Assembly: GCA_002724395.1 (NCBI GenBank)
Contig: PBOR01000025.1
Coordinates: forward strand, 6,805-60,782
Length of the DNA stretch: 53,978 bases
From: Rhodospirillaceae bacterium
GTDB taxonomy: Bacteria > Pseudomonadota > Alphaproteobacteria > UBA8366
Reading direction: 5' to 3'
The position numbers and the translations under genes are program-made. Shown in pieces: positions 35,646 through 45,167 of the stretch (position 1 is its first letter; every line of letters begins with the position of its first letter). Under the pieces are notes generated by a model, which was not told where the DNA came from, did no database searches, and was given only the letters and a program-made list of their open reading frames with translations.

Positions 35646-35957
35646 TACTTGCGCATCTCTCTCCGCTTGTCAGCTTTTCTTTTGAGCTAGCGGAGTGCTG
35701 GTGATATTAACAGCCTTGCTAAATAAAGGCTTTGCTTTAGCCCTTTTGAGTAGCCAATAAAAGTCGCTTTAAAGAATTTTAAGCGGTGTCTACCAAGACA
35801 ATATTCGACAGATAGAAGGATAGAAGTACCTAGATTACTAGTTTGCTGCCATGGTCATATATGTTCAATGAGTGTGTTTATTTGGCAGCAGAGTTACAAA
35901 TTTTCATAGACTTGCAGAAAAAGTTACGCAGAAACAGGCCCTCAAAGAAGGTTGCAT
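35646..35957. other. Gene-free region between SMP-30 and Anbu genes
   Basis: This 312-bp gap lies downstream of the Anbu operon and upstream of the SMP-30 gene (all minus strand). It must hold the SMP-30 promoter. I see no clear terminator hairpin and no coding sequence. Confidence 0.45.
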
Positions 35958-36695
35958 TTAGTCATCGGTCATTTCGGGAAGTGTTTGGAATGCATTTCGT
36001 AATGCCTCGGACCAACGATCACTTATTTCTGAAAAGTTAGGGTCATCAGCATCTATTCGTCTTTGGGTTGCAAATTCCATACTGTCTCCCCGTATGATAG
36101 CCACGTCTAAAGGCATGCCGACTGACAAATTACTCCGTAAAGTTGAATCCATCGAAACCATAGCAGCCTTTATTGCGTCTTTCATTGGCGTATTAATTGT
36201 CAACACGCGATCTAAAATTGGTTTACCGTATTTATGTTCCCCAATTTGGAAATACGGCGTATCGGCCGTAGCTTCTATAAAATTGCCAGCAGCATAGACC
36301 TGAAACAGACGGTGGCGCCCCCCACGGCGTTGGCCTCCTACCAGCATGGTCGCGCTTGAGGCTTCGCCGCGGGCCTCCAGAGAATCACTGTGACGATCTT
36401 GAACTAGCCGCATTTTTTCACTAACGATTTGGGCTACACGGAACATTGTTTCTGCAGTCATAATAGATTCAACATCTTCTGACTGTGATCGTTGAATGTC
36501 TTGATTGAGACGCGTGATGACCCCTTGTGTAATTGATAAATTACCTGACGTAACAATCGCTATCGCCCTTTGCCCTTTAACAGACCAGGTAAACATCTTC
36601 CGAAATCGGGCGATATTATCGACACCAGCGTTGGTTCGTGTGTCCGAAAGAAAAACCAATCCATCCGAAATTTTGAGTCCAACGCAGTAAGTCAT
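35958..36695 (-). CDS. Anbu-type proteasome-like peptidase
   Basis: A 245-residue Ntn-hydrolase of the Anbu (ancestral beta-subunit) family, a bacterial relative of proteasome beta subunits. Met removal would expose Thr as the nucleophile: M-T-Y-C-V-G-L-K-I-S-D-G, with VFLSDTRTNAGVD and the Lys-containing strand RFRKMFTW following. It is the last gene of the four-gene Anbu cluster. Anbu assembles as rings or open helices; its physiological substrate is still unclear. Confidence 0.93.
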   Translation of the reverse strand: MTYCVGLKISDGLVFLSDTRTNAGVDNIARFRKMFTWSVKGQRAIAIVTSGNLSITQGVITRLNQDIQRSQSEDVESIMTAETMFRVAQIVSEKMRLVQDRHSDSLEARGEASSATMLVGGQRRGGRHRLFQVYAAGNFIEATADTPYFQIGEHKYGKPILDRVLTINTPMKDAIKAAMVSMDSTLRSNLSVGMPLDVAIIRGDSMEFATQRRIDADDPNFSEISDRWSEALRNAFQTLPEMTDD

Positions 36696-36710
36696 TAGCT
36701 TTTAAATCCT

Positions 36711-37517
36711 CTATTGCGTTATACAATCGACGGTTACCTTGACATCCATAGCCTCGGCTTTGGTACCAACGACCAAGCCACGCATGGGTGCGGCATCTTT
36801 TGCATCAAGACCGGACGTAAGTCTTACATAGCAGTCGGTGGGACACACCTGATTAGATGGGTCGAATGCAACCCATCCCAGTGTGTCGATGTACAATTCC
36901 GCCCAGGCATGGGAATTCCCGTATTCATCTTCCTGCTCTGGATCATAAAGATAGCCAACAACATAACGAGCTGGAACATTAAGTTCGCGAGCTACACTGA
37001 TCATCAAGTGTGCATGATCTTGACAAACGCCTGCCCCATGTTGAAGCGCCTCTGCTGCGGTTGTGGCTGTGTTAGTTTTCCCGGCTAAATACAGGACCCT
37101 CTCTGAAATTAGTTTGGAAAGCTTATGAGCCATCTCTAGCGTACCCTCCGCTGGGACTTTCCTCGCTAATGCCCGAATGTCATCGTTAGGATTAGTTAAT
37201 TCTGTATGTCGAAGAAAAATACCATTAGGTGTTTTTGTTCTCAGATTCTGTAAAACCCCCGAGTTATCTTCCACTTTAACTGACCCTTCAGCGACGATCT
37301 CTATGGGTATTTCAGGTTCGTAGGCGAGCCAAATTGCCTCATATTCCCCATAAGCGTTTTCAAACTGATGGCTTATCTCATTACCATTTACCGTGACGGA
37401 CCATTTACGCACCTTTTGATGAGGAAAATTTCGTGGGAATATCATTAACCTTAGCCCAACCCGGTAGGGTACTGTTTCGTAATCGTATATGGTGCGATGT
37501 TTAATACTTAACAGCAT
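36711..37517 (-). CDS. Transglutaminase-like family protein of the Anbu cluster
   Basis: A 268-residue protein with an N-terminal Bact_transglu_N domain (SIKHRTIYDYETVPYRVGL) and a transglutaminase-like papain fold. The triad is Cys in HGAGVCQDHAHL, His in NSHAWAELY and Asp in FDPSNQ. I place the start at ATG 37517, which overlaps the upstream alpha-E gene by 17 bp; the longer frame to 37610 would overlap by 110 bp and adds an unrelated hydrophobic leader. The gene is 15 bp upstream of Anbu. Confidence 0.92.
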   Translation of the reverse strand: MLLSIKHRTIYDYETVPYRVGLRLMIFPRNFPHQKVRKWSVTVNGNEISHQFENAYGEYEAIWLAYEPEIPIEIVAEGSVKVEDNSGVLQNLRTKTPNGIFLRHTELTNPNDDIRALARKVPAEGTLEMAHKLSKLISERVLYLAGKTNTATTAAEALQHGAGVCQDHAHLMISVARELNVPARYVVGYLYDPEQEDEYGNSHAWAELYIDTLGWVAFDPSNQVCPTDCYVRLTSGLDAKDAAPMRGLVVGTKAEAMDVKVTVDCITQ

Positions 37518-38454
37518 AGCCAGGCTCGAAGTAGTAGGACTCTGAAATAGCAGAATTAAGACGGTGAGTGTGTGCAATAGCATCAAGAATGAATTCGTGG
37601 AGGCCATCACGAAATATCTCGCTCATATCCGATTCCGCCAATTTAGAAATCATTTCTTGTGCAACAGCGTGACTATTAGTCTGGGGTGCGTAACCATGAT
37701 TCAACCGATTAAGAAAATGCCCAATCTGCTGGTAGCAAAAATGAACTGAGCGAGGAAAAGAAGAGTTTAGGATAAGAAAATCTGCAATACGCCAGGGACT
37801 AAAGTCACCACGATAGACCCATTGATAGGCACGCGTCGCTGACATCGCATGGAGAATACTGGTCCATTGATGATGGTCTCGACCCCCGCCAATTCTATCA
37901 ATATCAGGCAGTAGAACGTAGTATTTAATATCGAGAAGTCGAAGCGTCATGTCCGCCCGTTCTAAAGCGCCACCAAGTCTGAGAAAATTGTACCCGTCGT
38001 CACGGATCATGCCGGTTTCTGCGGCTCCCCGAAAAATTGAAGAGCGCTGTTTAATCCAATCAATTAGGCTGGGCAATTCTCGTTGTGCTGTAAGTTCGTC
38101 CAAATTTGCTAGCCTTGCCCAACCATCATTGAGTGCCTCCCACATTTCTTGTGTGATAGCCGATCTAACATTGCGGCCGTTATTGCGCGCACTTTTGAGG
38201 CAACTCGCAATAGAGGAAGGATTATCCAGACTCAAAATTAATTCATGAATAATTTCCGCCTCAGTCACTCGATGGTCAGGGGAGGCTTCGATATCAGTCC
38301 GTGCTGCAATTAAAATAGATCGCCATTCTTCCCGCCCGGCAAACGTTGGTAACATCGCCATTCGGCTACCCATTTCGATTAGCCGCGACATGCTTTCCGC
38401 TCGTTCAATATAACGCGCAATCCAGAATAAGTTTTCGGCTGTTCGGCTTAGCAT
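37501..38454 (-). CDS. Alpha-E domain (DUF403) protein of the Anbu cluster
   Basis: A 317-residue all-helical protein. The diagnostic start is MLSRTAENLFWIARYIERAE, with GRNVRSAITQEMWEALN and the C-terminal AISESYYFEPGYAV. It accompanies ATP-grasp and transglutaminase proteins in many bacteria; by analogy the set may make and process a small peptide-like modification. It lies 6 bp from the ATP-grasp gene. Confidence 0.93.
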   Translation of the reverse strand: MLSRTAENLFWIARYIERAESMSRLIEMGSRMAMLPTFAGREEWRSILIAARTDIEASPDHRVTEAEIIHELILSLDNPSSIASCLKSARNNGRNVRSAITQEMWEALNDGWARLANLDELTAQRELPSLIDWIKQRSSIFRGAAETGMIRDDGYNFLRLGGALERADMTLRLLDIKYYVLLPDIDRIGGGRDHHQWTSILHAMSATRAYQWVYRGDFSPWRIADFLILNSSFPRSVHFCYQQIGHFLNRLNHGYAPQTNSHAVAQEMISKLAESDMSEIFRDGLHEFILDAIAHTHRLNSAISESYYFEPGYAVKY

Positions 38455-38460
38455 TGCGTG

Positions 38461-39885
38461 TCACCGATATCCAAAATTATTTTCGGTTAGCACCCAGGTA
38501 TCCTTCACGCCTCCACCTTGGCTCGAATTAACCACCAATGAGCCTTCGGTCAGAGCAACTCTTGTCAATCCGCCCGGTACTAATCTCACTTCCTTGCCAA
38601 TAAGGCAAAATGGTCGAAAGTCCACATGCCTTCCAGCTAATGCACTATCGCAAAGAGTATCAATTGTAGAGAGGTCAAGAGTAGGTTGGGCTATAAAATT
38701 CGACGGATTATCCCGAATACGTTCTGCGTACTCCGTATGCACTGCCTTGCTTGTAGCGGGACCGATTAACATGCCATAGCCCCCAGATGCATGGACCTCC
38801 TTCACCACCAATTGACTAAGATTATCGAGGACATAAGCACATTCATCTGCCTTACCGCAGCGCCAGGTCGGTACGTTTTGCAAAATTGGTTTCTGGCCAA
38901 GGTAGAACTCAATCATCTTTGGTACAAAAGAATATACGGCTTTGTCGTCGGCTACGCCGGCGCCGGGTGCAGAACAAAGGGTAACGTTACCACGTCGATA
39001 CGCATCAAAAAGGCCGATTACGCCGAGCAGACTATCTGATCGGAAAAATAAAGGGTCAAGAAATGGGTCATCAATTCGTCGGTATATAACATCGACACGT
39101 TTTGGTCCTAATGTTGTCCGCATCCAGACAAATCCATCTTCAACAAATAGGTCTTGTGCTTCAACTAAATCAACGCCCATTTGGTCAGCAAGATAAGAAT
39201 GCTCGTAGAATGCCGAGTTGTGCATACCTGGCGTCAGGATCACTACATTGGGTTTGTCTTCAGAGGTCGCAGGTGCGAGCTCAATTAAAGTTTTTCTTAG
39301 TCCATCTGGATATTGGTCAACTGGTTCAACACCGATTTTTGCGAAAAGATCAGGGAACATACGCATCATTATTTCTCGATTATCCAGCATGTAGCTCACA
39401 CCAGATGGAACGCGACAATTATCTTCTAAAACATAGAACTCACCTTCTCCGGTTCGTACTAGGTCAATCCCAGTGACTGGGCAGTAGATACCATTTGGGG
39501 GGTCTACTGAGACCATCTCTGGAATGAAACTTTTATTTTGATAGATCAATTCGCGCGGAATTATGCCTGCACGCAGGATCTCGCCGCGATGGTATATATC
39601 AAATAAAAAAGCATTAAGTGCACGCGATCGCTGGATAATACCCGCTGATAGAAAGCGCCATTCTTTTGCATCGTAAATACGGGGCACCACATCGAATGGA
39701 ATCAAGCGTTCCGGATCACCACCTTCGCTATAGACGGAAAATGTGACACCCAGGCGCCGGAAAATGGTTTCCGCTTCTTCTCGACGTTTACATAAGAAGT
39801 CGACGCCTACACTTTCTACCCACTCTGACAGTGCTTTATACGGAAACCTAATTTTCCCGTCTTTAGCCAGCATCTCATTAAACAC
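38461..39885 (-). CDS. Circularly permuted type 2 ATP-grasp protein of the Anbu cluster
   Basis: A 474-residue protein of the DUF404/DUF407 family, an ATP-grasp ligase with permuted subdomains. Landmarks are YVLEDNCRVPSGVSYMLDNRE, VILTPGMHNSAFYEH, the VVKEVHASGGYGMLIGP nucleotide segment, and the RPFCL and VVNSSQGGGVKDTWV ends. It should form an amide bond with ATP. It is the first gene of the cluster ATP-grasp, alpha-E, transglutaminase, Anbu. Confidence 0.94.
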   Translation of the reverse strand: MFNEMLAKDGKIRFPYKALSEWVESVGVDFLCKRREEAETIFRRLGVTFSVYSEGGDPERLIPFDVVPRIYDAKEWRFLSAGIIQRSRALNAFLFDIYHRGEILRAGIIPRELIYQNKSFIPEMVSVDPPNGIYCPVTGIDLVRTGEGEFYVLEDNCRVPSGVSYMLDNREIMMRMFPDLFAKIGVEPVDQYPDGLRKTLIELAPATSEDKPNVVILTPGMHNSAFYEHSYLADQMGVDLVEAQDLFVEDGFVWMRTTLGPKRVDVIYRRIDDPFLDPLFFRSDSLLGVIGLFDAYRRGNVTLCSAPGAGVADDKAVYSFVPKMIEFYLGQKPILQNVPTWRCGKADECAYVLDNLSQLVVKEVHASGGYGMLIGPATSKAVHTEYAERIRDNPSNFIAQPTLDLSTIDTLCDSALAGRHVDFRPFCLIGKEVRLVPGGLTRVALTEGSLVVNSSQGGGVKDTWVLTENNFGYR

Positions 39886-40103
39886 TGTTAAACTCCCTGT
39901 GAAACAGCGCAGACAAAGACATAATGGCGTATTAAAGCAATGAACATGCTGCAGTGCAATATTTTATTATGTGCATTGCAATATTTCTAAGGCCTATCAA
40001 ATTTACTGAATACTCAGTTCTTAGTGGGCTCAATATGAGAATACTGCTTGTAGATTAAATTTTTCCCATCTGACTCAATTTTAAGGCGGTAGTAAACCAA
40101 ATT

Positions 40104-40724
40104 TCAGGTTTTTGACTCTTTGACGTGTTCGATAAGGCGAACCAGCGTTTCGTAGGGCTGTGCGCCCACGAGGGCATAACCACCGGCGGCGAAGGTGGGA
40201 ACGCCCGTGACGCCACTTTCCTGGCACAGTTTCCAGTCCAGGTCGACCGCTTGTTGGTAGGTACGTTCTTCAAGGGCTACCAAGGCTTCTTCGACAGAAA
40301 GTCCATTAGACTTTACTACGTCTAATAAAACGTCGATTTTTCCGATATTGCGGCAATCAACGAAATAGGCCCGATATAGAGCGTCGTGCAGTTTATCGCC
40401 ACCTTCTTGCGTATCGGCCCATTTGCCTAGCTCCTGGGCCATGCGGCTGTTATAGGTGTGAGTCCGCTTTCCATAGGGAAGACCGGCCGCATCCATGCGC
40501 GCCTTCATCTCCGCTTGGCGCTGCTTTAGGTCCGCACCCCGATAATTGGCTAGATCGCTAAGCGCCTTGCCTTCGGTGGGCGTGTCCGGATGAAGCGGAA
40601 ACGGAATCCAGTTAATTGTGACGTTGTGTTCTTGTTGTAGCTTACTCACACTCCCGGTGCAGAGATAACACCACGGTCATACATAATCGGTGAAGATATT
40701 AAGCTCGATTGGCTTGGCCATCAT
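40104..40724 (-). CDS. FrnE-like DsbA-family protein with TGA at the first redox Cys (UPWC); candidate selenoprotein
   Basis: A DsbA-family thioredoxin-fold oxidoreductase of the FrnE/2-hydroxychromene isomerase-like group, 206 codons from ATG 40724. The start reads MMAKPIELNIFTDYV, then TGA (40679-40677), then PWCYLCTG. Family members have FTDYVCPWCYLG, so the TGA takes the place of the first active-site Cys. The rest of the protein is intact, including GVTGVPTFAAGGYAL with the cis-Pro loop. GGGAGA precedes the start. A weak bulged stem-loop can be drawn within 9-31 nt after the TGA. A point mutation or error at that exact codon is the alternative. Confidence 0.75.
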
Positions 40725-40897
40725 GTTGTCTCCCTTTTTATAGGTCAAATTGTAGAAGAATGTGGTTAGCTCTCTTTATCAGCCTGCGTCCTGCTTCATC
40801 ACTGGAACCCAAAAGGGAATGGATACTTTATCTAAGATATAATTACTGGCTTTAAAAAAACTAAAAATGCCTCACCTACCAAATAATATGCTGACCA

Positions 40898-41377
40898 CTA
40901 GCCATGGGCATCCAATACATTGCCATCGATTACCGGCATTTCGGCGTGAATGAGAATGAAGGCTAGTTTACACGGGGCAGTACCGTTATTGACCCAGCAA
41001 TGATTAGTACCACGTTGGATAGCTACGTCGCCTTGTTTGAGATGGACGCTTTCGCCGTCATCCAACTCCATGTCGATTTCACCTTCAAGGATAATTGCAT
41101 AATCCAGAGATGCAGTGCGATGCATACGACGTTCAATGCCTGGATCAAACTGAGCAATACGGCAAACGGTACCATTCTCGAAGATAGTGCTTTTGACATC
41201 ATGTGATATATCTTTGTCATCCCTAAGATCCGGCGGCATTTTATCACTGGCCCAAACTACAGCCGACTGGCCGCCCGGACGGAGGCTTCTAACATTGGTG
41301 GCTATTTCGTCGGTAACCACAACCGCTTTACCGTTTTCATCATGACCGGTAACAACCCGGCGGACTTCTAAAGACAT
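40898..41377 (-). CDS. Cupin-domain protein
   Basis: A 159-residue cupin, mainly a single conserved barrel: RMHRTASLDYAIILEGEIDMELDDGE and GDVAIQRGTNHCWVNNGTAPCKLAFIL. One of the metal-binding His in the first motif appears as MHRT and another as NHCW. The N-terminal 70 residues are less conserved. ATG 41377 has GGGAG upstream; the longer frame to 41419 lacks a ribosome site. It is a common type of regulator or dioxygenase-like enzyme in catabolic islands; function not assigned. Confidence 0.8.
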   Translation of the reverse strand: MSLEVRRVVTGHDENGKAVVVTDEIATNVRSLRPGGQSAVVWASDKMPPDLRDDKDISHDVKSTIFENGTVCRIAQFDPGIERRMHRTASLDYAIILEGEIDMELDDGESVHLKQGDVAIQRGTNHCWVNNGTAPCKLAFILIHAEMPVIDGNVLDAHG

Positions 41378-41628
41378 CTCAAACTCCCACTTTGCGTTTT
41401 TATTTCTACGGCCATTCATACTGCCGTTTACTGCGTTGATAACTTATAGAATAAGGGAGAAAGAGACCAATCGTTTGCGGCCTATAAGGCACCAAATCCA
41501 ACAAACATTGTTAGAAATTATGGGGCCATAGGATACCAACTATGTGGTTTAAGTTGGAGAGGTGGATAGACAGGGAAGGTCAAAAGTTTGTTAGTAGTTG
41601 TTCAGAAAGCTTGCGGTAGGAGGCTAGG

Positions 41629-43014
41629 TTGTCGAAGCAGGGTGTAAATGGGACCCGTCTTGCATTGGCGGCCATCGCCCTTGGTACTTTGGTGGGGCCA
41701 CTCGATTCAGCGGTGAATATCAGCTTCTCAGATATTACTTCGAGTTTCGGCATTCCAGTGAAATCAATCCGTTGGATCATCATTCCTTATGTGGCGACTT
41801 ATGCCAGCTTGATGCTTGTCTTCGGACGCTTAGGAGATTTATTCGGACATATTAAAATTTTTCGGATGGGCCTCGTAGTTAGCGTTATCGCCTATGGATT
41901 TTGCGGTTTGGCAGAGACTTTTGAATGGTTGATGGCATTTCGTGTGATGCAAGGGATTGGTACCGCGATGGTATTCAGCTGCGGCCCAGCTTTAGCGACC
42001 AGCCTATTCGATGAAAGTGTGCGCTCCCGTATCTTAGGTGGGTACGCCATGATCTATGGTTTAGGCGTGGCATTGGGGCCATCTTTAGGCGGGATTATGG
42101 TGCAGTATTGGGGCTGGCCGTCTGTTTTTCTATTCCGAGTGCCGTTGGCGATACTAGCGCTTTTATTAATCTCACTTGGCCGGTTCCCGATATTGCCACG
42201 CGATGAGGGGGTGTTTGAGACGGGCCTTGTACTGAGAGTAGCTTTTTGTTCGGCGATAGCGTTGATTGGGGTCGGTCAATTTCCCTATCTTTTGGATAAT
42301 ACTCTTTGGGCCGGATTGGTGGGTGTCGGTACAGGAGTAGCATTGTATATCGCGATCTTATCATCACGACGTGGCGGTATGTTTGGTCTAACCGGTGATG
42401 CGGTGCGGAAACCGGATTTTGTCATCGTTATTTGCACTGGGGCTGTAGTCAATTTTACCGGGTTCTCGGTAATGTTATTGGTACCCTATTTCTTAGCACA
42501 ACCCAGTGCACCAGATTTAGCAGCAGGGGGCCTCATCTTGGCAACCGGCCCATTAGGGATGATGATCGCTGCGCAGTGGGGGGGATTTCTAACTACGCGC
42601 TTTGGGGCTAATCGGCTGGCTTTTCTCGGTGCGGTGCTGGTCGCGGGCGGCACGCTATCCATCGGTTTCTGGCCATCGAAAATTTCCATAGATTTGATGG
42701 TTGTCTCACTGTTGTTCTATGGCACTGGGCTTGGGTTGTTCCAGGTTTCCAGCCTGGAATTAGTTAGTGCGGCATTGCCGCTATCGCAACGTGGGGTCGC
42801 GGGAAGTATCGTCTTGGTCATGCGTACGGTCGGCGTCTTACTAGCTGCAAGTCTGCTGATGCTTCTGTTTACCGTTAATGTCGAAAGTGCAGTGGGTACG
42901 AGCAATGCCTTTCTCAGTGGGTTTCAAGAAACTTTCCGGCTTGCTGCGGCTGTGTTGTTCATTTTTCTAAGCCTCACATGGCTTCGACCTCGTATTTGGA
43001 TTCAGAAATCCTAA
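41629..43014 (+). CDS. Major facilitator superfamily transporter (DHA2-like)
   Basis: A 461-residue integral membrane protein, probably 12-14 helices. The first helix has TLVGPLDSAVNISFSDI, the pattern of drug:H+ antiporter family 2, and the loop between helices 2 and 3 is GRLGDLFGHIKIFRMG, the MFS signature. The next helices carry QGIGTAMVFSCGPAL. TTG 41629 is used because AGGAGG lies 6 bp upstream. No partner membrane-fusion gene is near, so efflux into the periplasm is likely. Substrate unknown. Confidence 0.87.
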   Translation: MSKQGVNGTRLALAAIALGTLVGPLDSAVNISFSDITSSFGIPVKSIRWIIIPYVATYASLMLVFGRLGDLFGHIKIFRMGLVVSVIAYGFCGLAETFEWLMAFRVMQGIGTAMVFSCGPALATSLFDESVRSRILGGYAMIYGLGVALGPSLGGIMVQYWGWPSVFLFRVPLAILALLLISLGRFPILPRDEGVFETGLVLRVAFCSAIALIGVGQFPYLLDNTLWAGLVGVGTGVALYIAILSSRRGGMFGLTGDAVRKPDFVIVICTGAVVNFTGFSVMLLVPYFLAQPSAPDLAAGGLILATGPLGMMIAAQWGGFLTTRFGANRLAFLGAVLVAGGTLSIGFWPSKISIDLMVVSLLFYGTGLGLFQVSSLELVSAALPLSQRGVAGSIVLVMRTVGVLLAASLLMLLFTVNVESAVGTSNAFLSGFQETFRLAAAVLFIFLSLTWLRPRIWIQKS

Positions 43015-43102
43015 ATCCTGTTGCATCTAAAATAGGTTATTCGAGTTGTCGCCTGACACGGGTGCGGCTGGAATGGTGAACTGCTTGATGCCGGTAATCC
43101 TA

Positions 43103-44107
43103 TTAATTTGGTAGAGACGGAGAGGATACTTTGGTGAATATTTCGCGAATGGCCTCTCTGTCTTGAGTGTGCGCCAGAACCACCATCAGGAGAACGCGCG
43201 CTTTGATACCACTTAAATGGCCTGCAGGAATGGCACCACGTTCGATCATACTTCTGAATGACCCGTCATGGCCTTTTGCGAAATAGGCAGATCCACCAAG
43301 CATTCGATGTCCGACTACAACAGGAATATTAGCCTCAAGCGCGTCGCAAACTGCATTAAAATAGGGGATGTTCACATTCCCCGCACCGATCCCCTCTATC
43401 ACGATTCCATCGACTCCTTCTGAAATGCAGGCGCGTACTAGCAAATCGTTCGCGCCTTGAGCAAGAATGATAAGTTGAACGTTTTCCTTCATATAGTCGA
43501 TGTCGATGTGGAAGCGCCTCTCCGGTTGGGAGAAGTAGATCAGGCCCTCTTTTGAAATAGCACCTAGTGGTCCGCCGTCCCGCGAGGCGTAGGCATTCAC
43601 TAAATTTGCGTTCATCTTGATTGCATTTCGGGCAGCGTGGATTTCTCCATTAAAGCAAAGCAAGACGCCACGGCTCTGTGAATGGGGGTGTGCAGCAGTC
43701 ATAACGCTGTAGAGAATATTCCGAGGTCCATCGGCATCCGGTTCTGAAAGGTTCCGCATAGCTCCGGTTAATACTATTGGTTTTGGTTGGTCTAAGGTTA
43801 AATCCAAAAAATATGCCGTTTCCTCCATGGTTGCGGTTCCATGGGTGATTACCACTCCAGTTGTATCGTTTTGAGACACAAGTTTTCGGACGAGCTTGCC
43901 GAGCTCTACCACTGTATTTATATCCATAAGGTCGCTGGTAATATTCGAATGCTGTAGACATCGAATTTCCGCAAAGTCGTAAATTTCTGGAATTTTTGCA
44001 ACCAGATCATCGGCGGTGGCAGGATCAACAAGGATGCCGTTTTTTGGTACATAGTTTGACGCGATCGTACCGCCCGTCGCAATCACATAAACAATTGGCT
44101 TCGCCAT
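43103..44107 (-). CDS. L-asparaginase-family protein with Ala in place of the catalytic-site Asp
   Basis: A 334-residue cytoplasmic member of the asparaginase/glutaminase family (no signal peptide). T14 in ATGGTIAS is the nucleophile Thr and K164 may be the conserved Lys. The second motif is THG-T91-A92-TMEETAYF, whereas the usual form has Asp after that Thr (E. coli AnsB T89-D90). The codon is GCA, so this is no reading error of mine. NITSDLMD replaces the usual GS(Q/P)DM. Asparagine may not be its substrate. It converges on the MFS gene. Confidence 0.85.
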   Translation of the reverse strand: MAKPIVYVIATGGTIASNYVPKNGILVDPATADDLVAKIPEIYDFAEIRCLQHSNITSDLMDINTVVELGKLVRKLVSQNDTTGVVITHGTATMEETAYFLDLTLDQPKPIVLTGAMRNLSEPDADGPRNILYSVMTAAHPHSQSRGVLLCFNGEIHAARNAIKMNANLVNAYASRDGGPLGAISKEGLIYFSQPERRFHIDIDYMKENVQLIILAQGANDLLVRACISEGVDGIVIEGIGAGNVNIPYFNAVCDALEANIPVVVGHRMLGGSAYFAKGHDGSFRSMIERGAIPAGHLSGIKARVLLMVVLAHTQDREAIREIFTKVSSPSLPN

Positions 44108-44279
44108 AATTCATTCCCTTAATGATCACTGCCAACGTATTGAATTACGCACATTGTAGTTGAATTGGCTACAACGCGTCCATTGAGGTTACTGCAATAA
44201 TAGGCGCGTCGAGCTGGCCGTCTTTCACCATTTAATAGAGCGATGAATTTTTAGCTTCGCGCCACTCTGCCGTCGGATT

Positions 44280-45167
44280 TCAAACCGTCGGCGGCGGTGC
44301 GCATACTTGATTATAGGCGTAGCGCGCTTTCAGAGTGCCGAAATGATCGAAGACATCAAGTGCGACCTCCAATGCTTCCGGTGTGATTTCGATATGCGGC
44401 GTCCAGCATCCAAGCTGTTGATAGGTCGCAATGCAATCGGTTAGCACGTCAAAATCAATTTTAGGGAAATATGATTTTTCCGCCTTAGCGATCTCTTCTG
44501 CTGATGTTTCGTTTAACCAGACCCGCGTTTTTTTATAGGCGCGTGTGAAGGCCTTAGCGGTGTCGGTGGCGAGCCACTCACGCGTTGCCGCCAGACTGGA
44601 AAAAGCGTTCGGGCCGATCTGTTCGCCCACTTGAGCAACGATATGGCCGGCGCCATCTTTTTCGAGTTGTTGGGGGAACGGTCCTTGTTGCTCGATATAA
44701 GCGCCTTGGCCATCGCGGAATGCTTTATCCATATCGGCCGCGCCGCCAACATTAATGACCTTAATTTTAGAAAAATCGATCCCCGCTTTGTGACATGCAT
44801 ATTGGAACATGGCCAATGGTTGCCCTCCGTCGAATAAGACCACCTCAGCGCCTTCGAGCTTTGCCCATGAAAAATCCCGGTCTGGCTCACGGGCGGTTAA
44901 AAAGAAACCGTCCATTTCGTTGATTTGTGCAAAATGTAACGCTCTAGGCACCTCACCATTGTCGAGTGAGTTGAATGCCTGGCTGGGTGCAGTCTGGATG
45001 ACCTGCGCGGTCCCATCTTCGAGTGCTTTTATTGCTGAAACACCCGGCGTCGCAACAGACCACGAAGCATCTATACCTTCTTCCTTCAGGAAGCCACCAG
45101 CCATCGTGGCGATCAGCGGAGTATAGAATGCGGAGAAGAGGGTAAATTGTATTTCAATTTTTTCCAT
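44280..45167 (-). CDS. NMT1/THI5-like substrate-binding protein without signal peptide
   Basis: A 295-residue protein similar to periplasmic binding proteins of the SsuA/TauA/THI5-like class. It has FSAFYTPLIATMAGGFLKEEGID, then LEDGTAQVIQTAPSQAFNSLDNG and IKVINVGGAADMDKAFRDGQGAYIEQQGP. The start ATG 45167 has GGAGGT upstream. No leader peptide is visible in either this start or the longer frame to 45194, and no ABC permease or ATPase lies beside it. It may therefore be a cytosolic enzyme or sensor of this fold. Confidence 0.8.
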   Translation of the reverse strand: MEKIEIQFTLFSAFYTPLIATMAGGFLKEEGIDASWSVATPGVSAIKALEDGTAQVIQTAPSQAFNSLDNGEVPRALHFAQINEMDGFFLTAREPDRDFSWAKLEGAEVVLFDGGQPLAMFQYACHKAGIDFSKIKVINVGGAADMDKAFRDGQGAYIEQQGPFPQQLEKDGAGHIVAQVGEQIGPNAFSSLAATREWLATDTAKAFTRAYKKTRVWLNETSAEEIAKAEKSYFPKIDFDVLTDCIATYQQLGCWTPHIEITPEALEVALDVFDHFGTLKARYAYNQVCAPPPTV

